Shown here piece after piece: positions 63,240 to 64,000 of a stretch of 64,000 nucleotides of DNA. The translations under genes were made by a program, and so were the position numbers. The number at the start of each line of letters is the position of its first letter. Positions within the stretch are counted from its first letter, which is position 1. Below the pieces are notes generated by a model. The model was not told where the DNA came from and did not search any database. It worked only from the letters and a program-made list of their open reading frames with translations. Origin of the DNA: JALCLA01 sp965653565 (GTDB lineage: Bacteria > Pseudomonadota > Gammaproteobacteria > Xanthomonadales > Xanthomonadaceae); NCBI GenBank assembly GCA_965653565.1, contig CBFHAI010000023.1, forward strand, positions 1 to 64,000, written 5' to 3'.

Positions 63240-64000
63240 ATGCCCACGGACCCGACCCCCGCCCTGCTCGCCGCACTGCGTTCGTCACGCGAGCCGCTGC
63301 GGGCGCAGGATCTGGCCGTCCGACTGGGCGTCAGCCAACCGACCATTTCGCGCGCTTTGCGCCGCGCGGGCGACGACATCGTCCGCATCGGACGGGCGCG
63401 CGCGAGCCGTTACGCATTGGCGCGCGAAATCGCACGGGCCGGTTCGCGCTGGCCGCTGTATCGCATCACCGCCGCCGGCAGTGGAGAGCGGCTCGGTGAA
63501 TTGCGTGCGATCCGGGCCGAAGGTTTCCATCTCGAACCCGAGCGTGCGCTGCCCGCGCTGCTGCGCGGCGAATTCGTCGACGGCCTCTATCCAGGCCTGC
63601 CGTGGTTTCTCGACGATCAGCGTCCGCAGGGTTTTCTCGGGCGCGCCTTCGCCAGCCGCTATGGCGAGGAACTCGACGCGCCGCGCGACGTGCTGCGCTG
63701 GGATCAGCAGGACGTGTTGCTCGCGCTGTTGCGCCATGGCGAAAACATGCCGGGCGATCTCGTCGTCGGCCAGGCTTCGCTGGAGCGCGCGCTGCAGCAT
63801 GCGCTGGCGCCCGACGACATCGTCGATCTGCAAGGCCGCGCGCAACGCTATCCGGCGCTGGCGGAAGCCGCGTTACGGGGTGACGTGCCCGGCTCGTCGG
63901 CCGCCGGCGAGCGGCCGAAATTTCTCGCCACGCTGCGCGAGCCCGATGGGCTGCGCAGCGTGCTGGTGAAGTTCAGCGATCGCAACACGACGCCGGCCGG
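63240..64000 (+). CDS. yjjJ: YjjJ-like HipA-family protein with N-terminal HTH (runs off right edge)
   Basis: 253 codons are visible from ATG 63240 with no stop before the window end. Residues ~5-60 form a winged-helix/HTH (LLAALRSSREPLRAQDLAVRLGVSQPTISRALRRAG). The rest resembles the N-terminal half of HipA-family kinases of the YjjJ type: WPLYRITAAGSGERLGELRAIRAEGFHLE, LYPGLPWFLDDQRPQGFLGRAFASRYG, LRWDQQDVLLALLRHGENMPGDLVVGQAS and RPKFLATLREPDGLRSVLVKF. HipA kinases phosphorylate glutamyl-tRNA synthetase or related targets. YjjJ carries its own HTH instead of a HipB partner. The catalytic part lies beyond the window, so activity cannot be judged. Confidence 0.8.
   Translation, partial: MPTDPTPALLAALRSSREPLRAQDLAVRLGVSQPTISRALRRAGDDIVRIGRARASRYALAREIARAGSRWPLYRITAAGSGERLGELRAIRAEGFHLEPERALPALLRGEFVDGLYPGLPWFLDDQRPQGFLGRAFASRYGEELDAPRDVLRWDQQDVLLALLRHGENMPGDLVVGQASLERALQHALAPDDIVDLQGRAQRYPALAEAALRGDVPGSSAAGERPKFLATLREPDGLRSVLVKFSDRNTTPA

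Overview
The window is high-GC gammaproteobacterial chromosome spanning the replication origin. The minus-strand block dnaA-dnaN-recF-gyrB is followed leftward by a tonB-exbB-exbD-exbD cluster close to pdxJ, and the plus-strand block rpmH-rnpA-yidC-mnmE runs rightward. This order, the IPTL-CTERM-like sorting tail, the DcaP-type porin and the dispersed GGGAATC-type heptamer repeats all point to Lysobacterales (Xanthomonadales). No tRNA, rRNA, CRISPR array, insertion sequence or prophage was seen. No stretch longer than about 300 bases lacks a gene. The longest gaps hold the oriC (44915-45152), a repeat element (60303-60567), and spacers at 37155-37441, 4588-4848 and 50482-50723.

Layout. 1-4.6 kb: two tandem paralogous secreted proteins, one extended by 11 Asp-rich repeats, three Ig-like domains and a sorting tail. 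4.8-12.7 kb, minus strand: a hotdog thioesterase with an apparent frameshift, a DUF1232 protein, a SixA / YceI-like / lipoprotein phospholipase D group, and a large lysyl-endopeptidase-like secreted protease. 12.9-19.1 kb: Ycf46-type AAA ATPase, TatD nuclease, DUF2167 protein, YadGH-type ABC exporter, ferredoxin-NADP reductase. 19.2-26.9 kb: a secreted TAP-type hydrolase coupled to a NatAB-type exporter, a CrbS-like transporter/sensor kinase, and a phosphopantetheinyl transferase. 26.9-32.7 kb: a propeller diguanylate cyclase, an ECF sigma / putative anti-sigma / PDZ trio, and pdxJ. 32.7-40 kb: the TonB energising cluster with three ExbD genes and a TPR partner, then an ATP-grasp ligase with an inactive-transglutaminase membrane protein.

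40-50.5 kb is the origin region. oriC lies between dnaA and dnaN and carries DnaA boxes, and two perfect parS palindromes sit inside recF. 50.7-54.3 kb: a TonB-domain lipoprotein, an unusual ABC exporter and a LuxR-type regulator. 54.3-59.5 kb looks like an acetate-use region: acs, its CrbR-like regulator, a DcaP-like porin and an MHS-family symporter. 59.6-64 kb: small membrane proteins, cardiolipin synthase, a radical SAM protein, and the start of a YjjJ/HipA-like gene behind an AT-rich operator region.

Functional links. The CrbS-like kinase (22.6-26.2 kb) and the CrbR-like regulator next to acs are encoded about 27 kb apart and probably form one two-component system controlling acetate activation and uptake. 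The TonB, ExbB and ExbD genes, with the lipoprotein TonB as a possible accessory, energise outer-membrane receptors. Most features are standard. The points most worth follow-up are the GGGARTC inverted-repeat elements, the duplicated parS sites, the third ExbD behind its own terminator, the lipoprotein TonB, the thioesterase frameshift and the operator region of the HipA-like gene.
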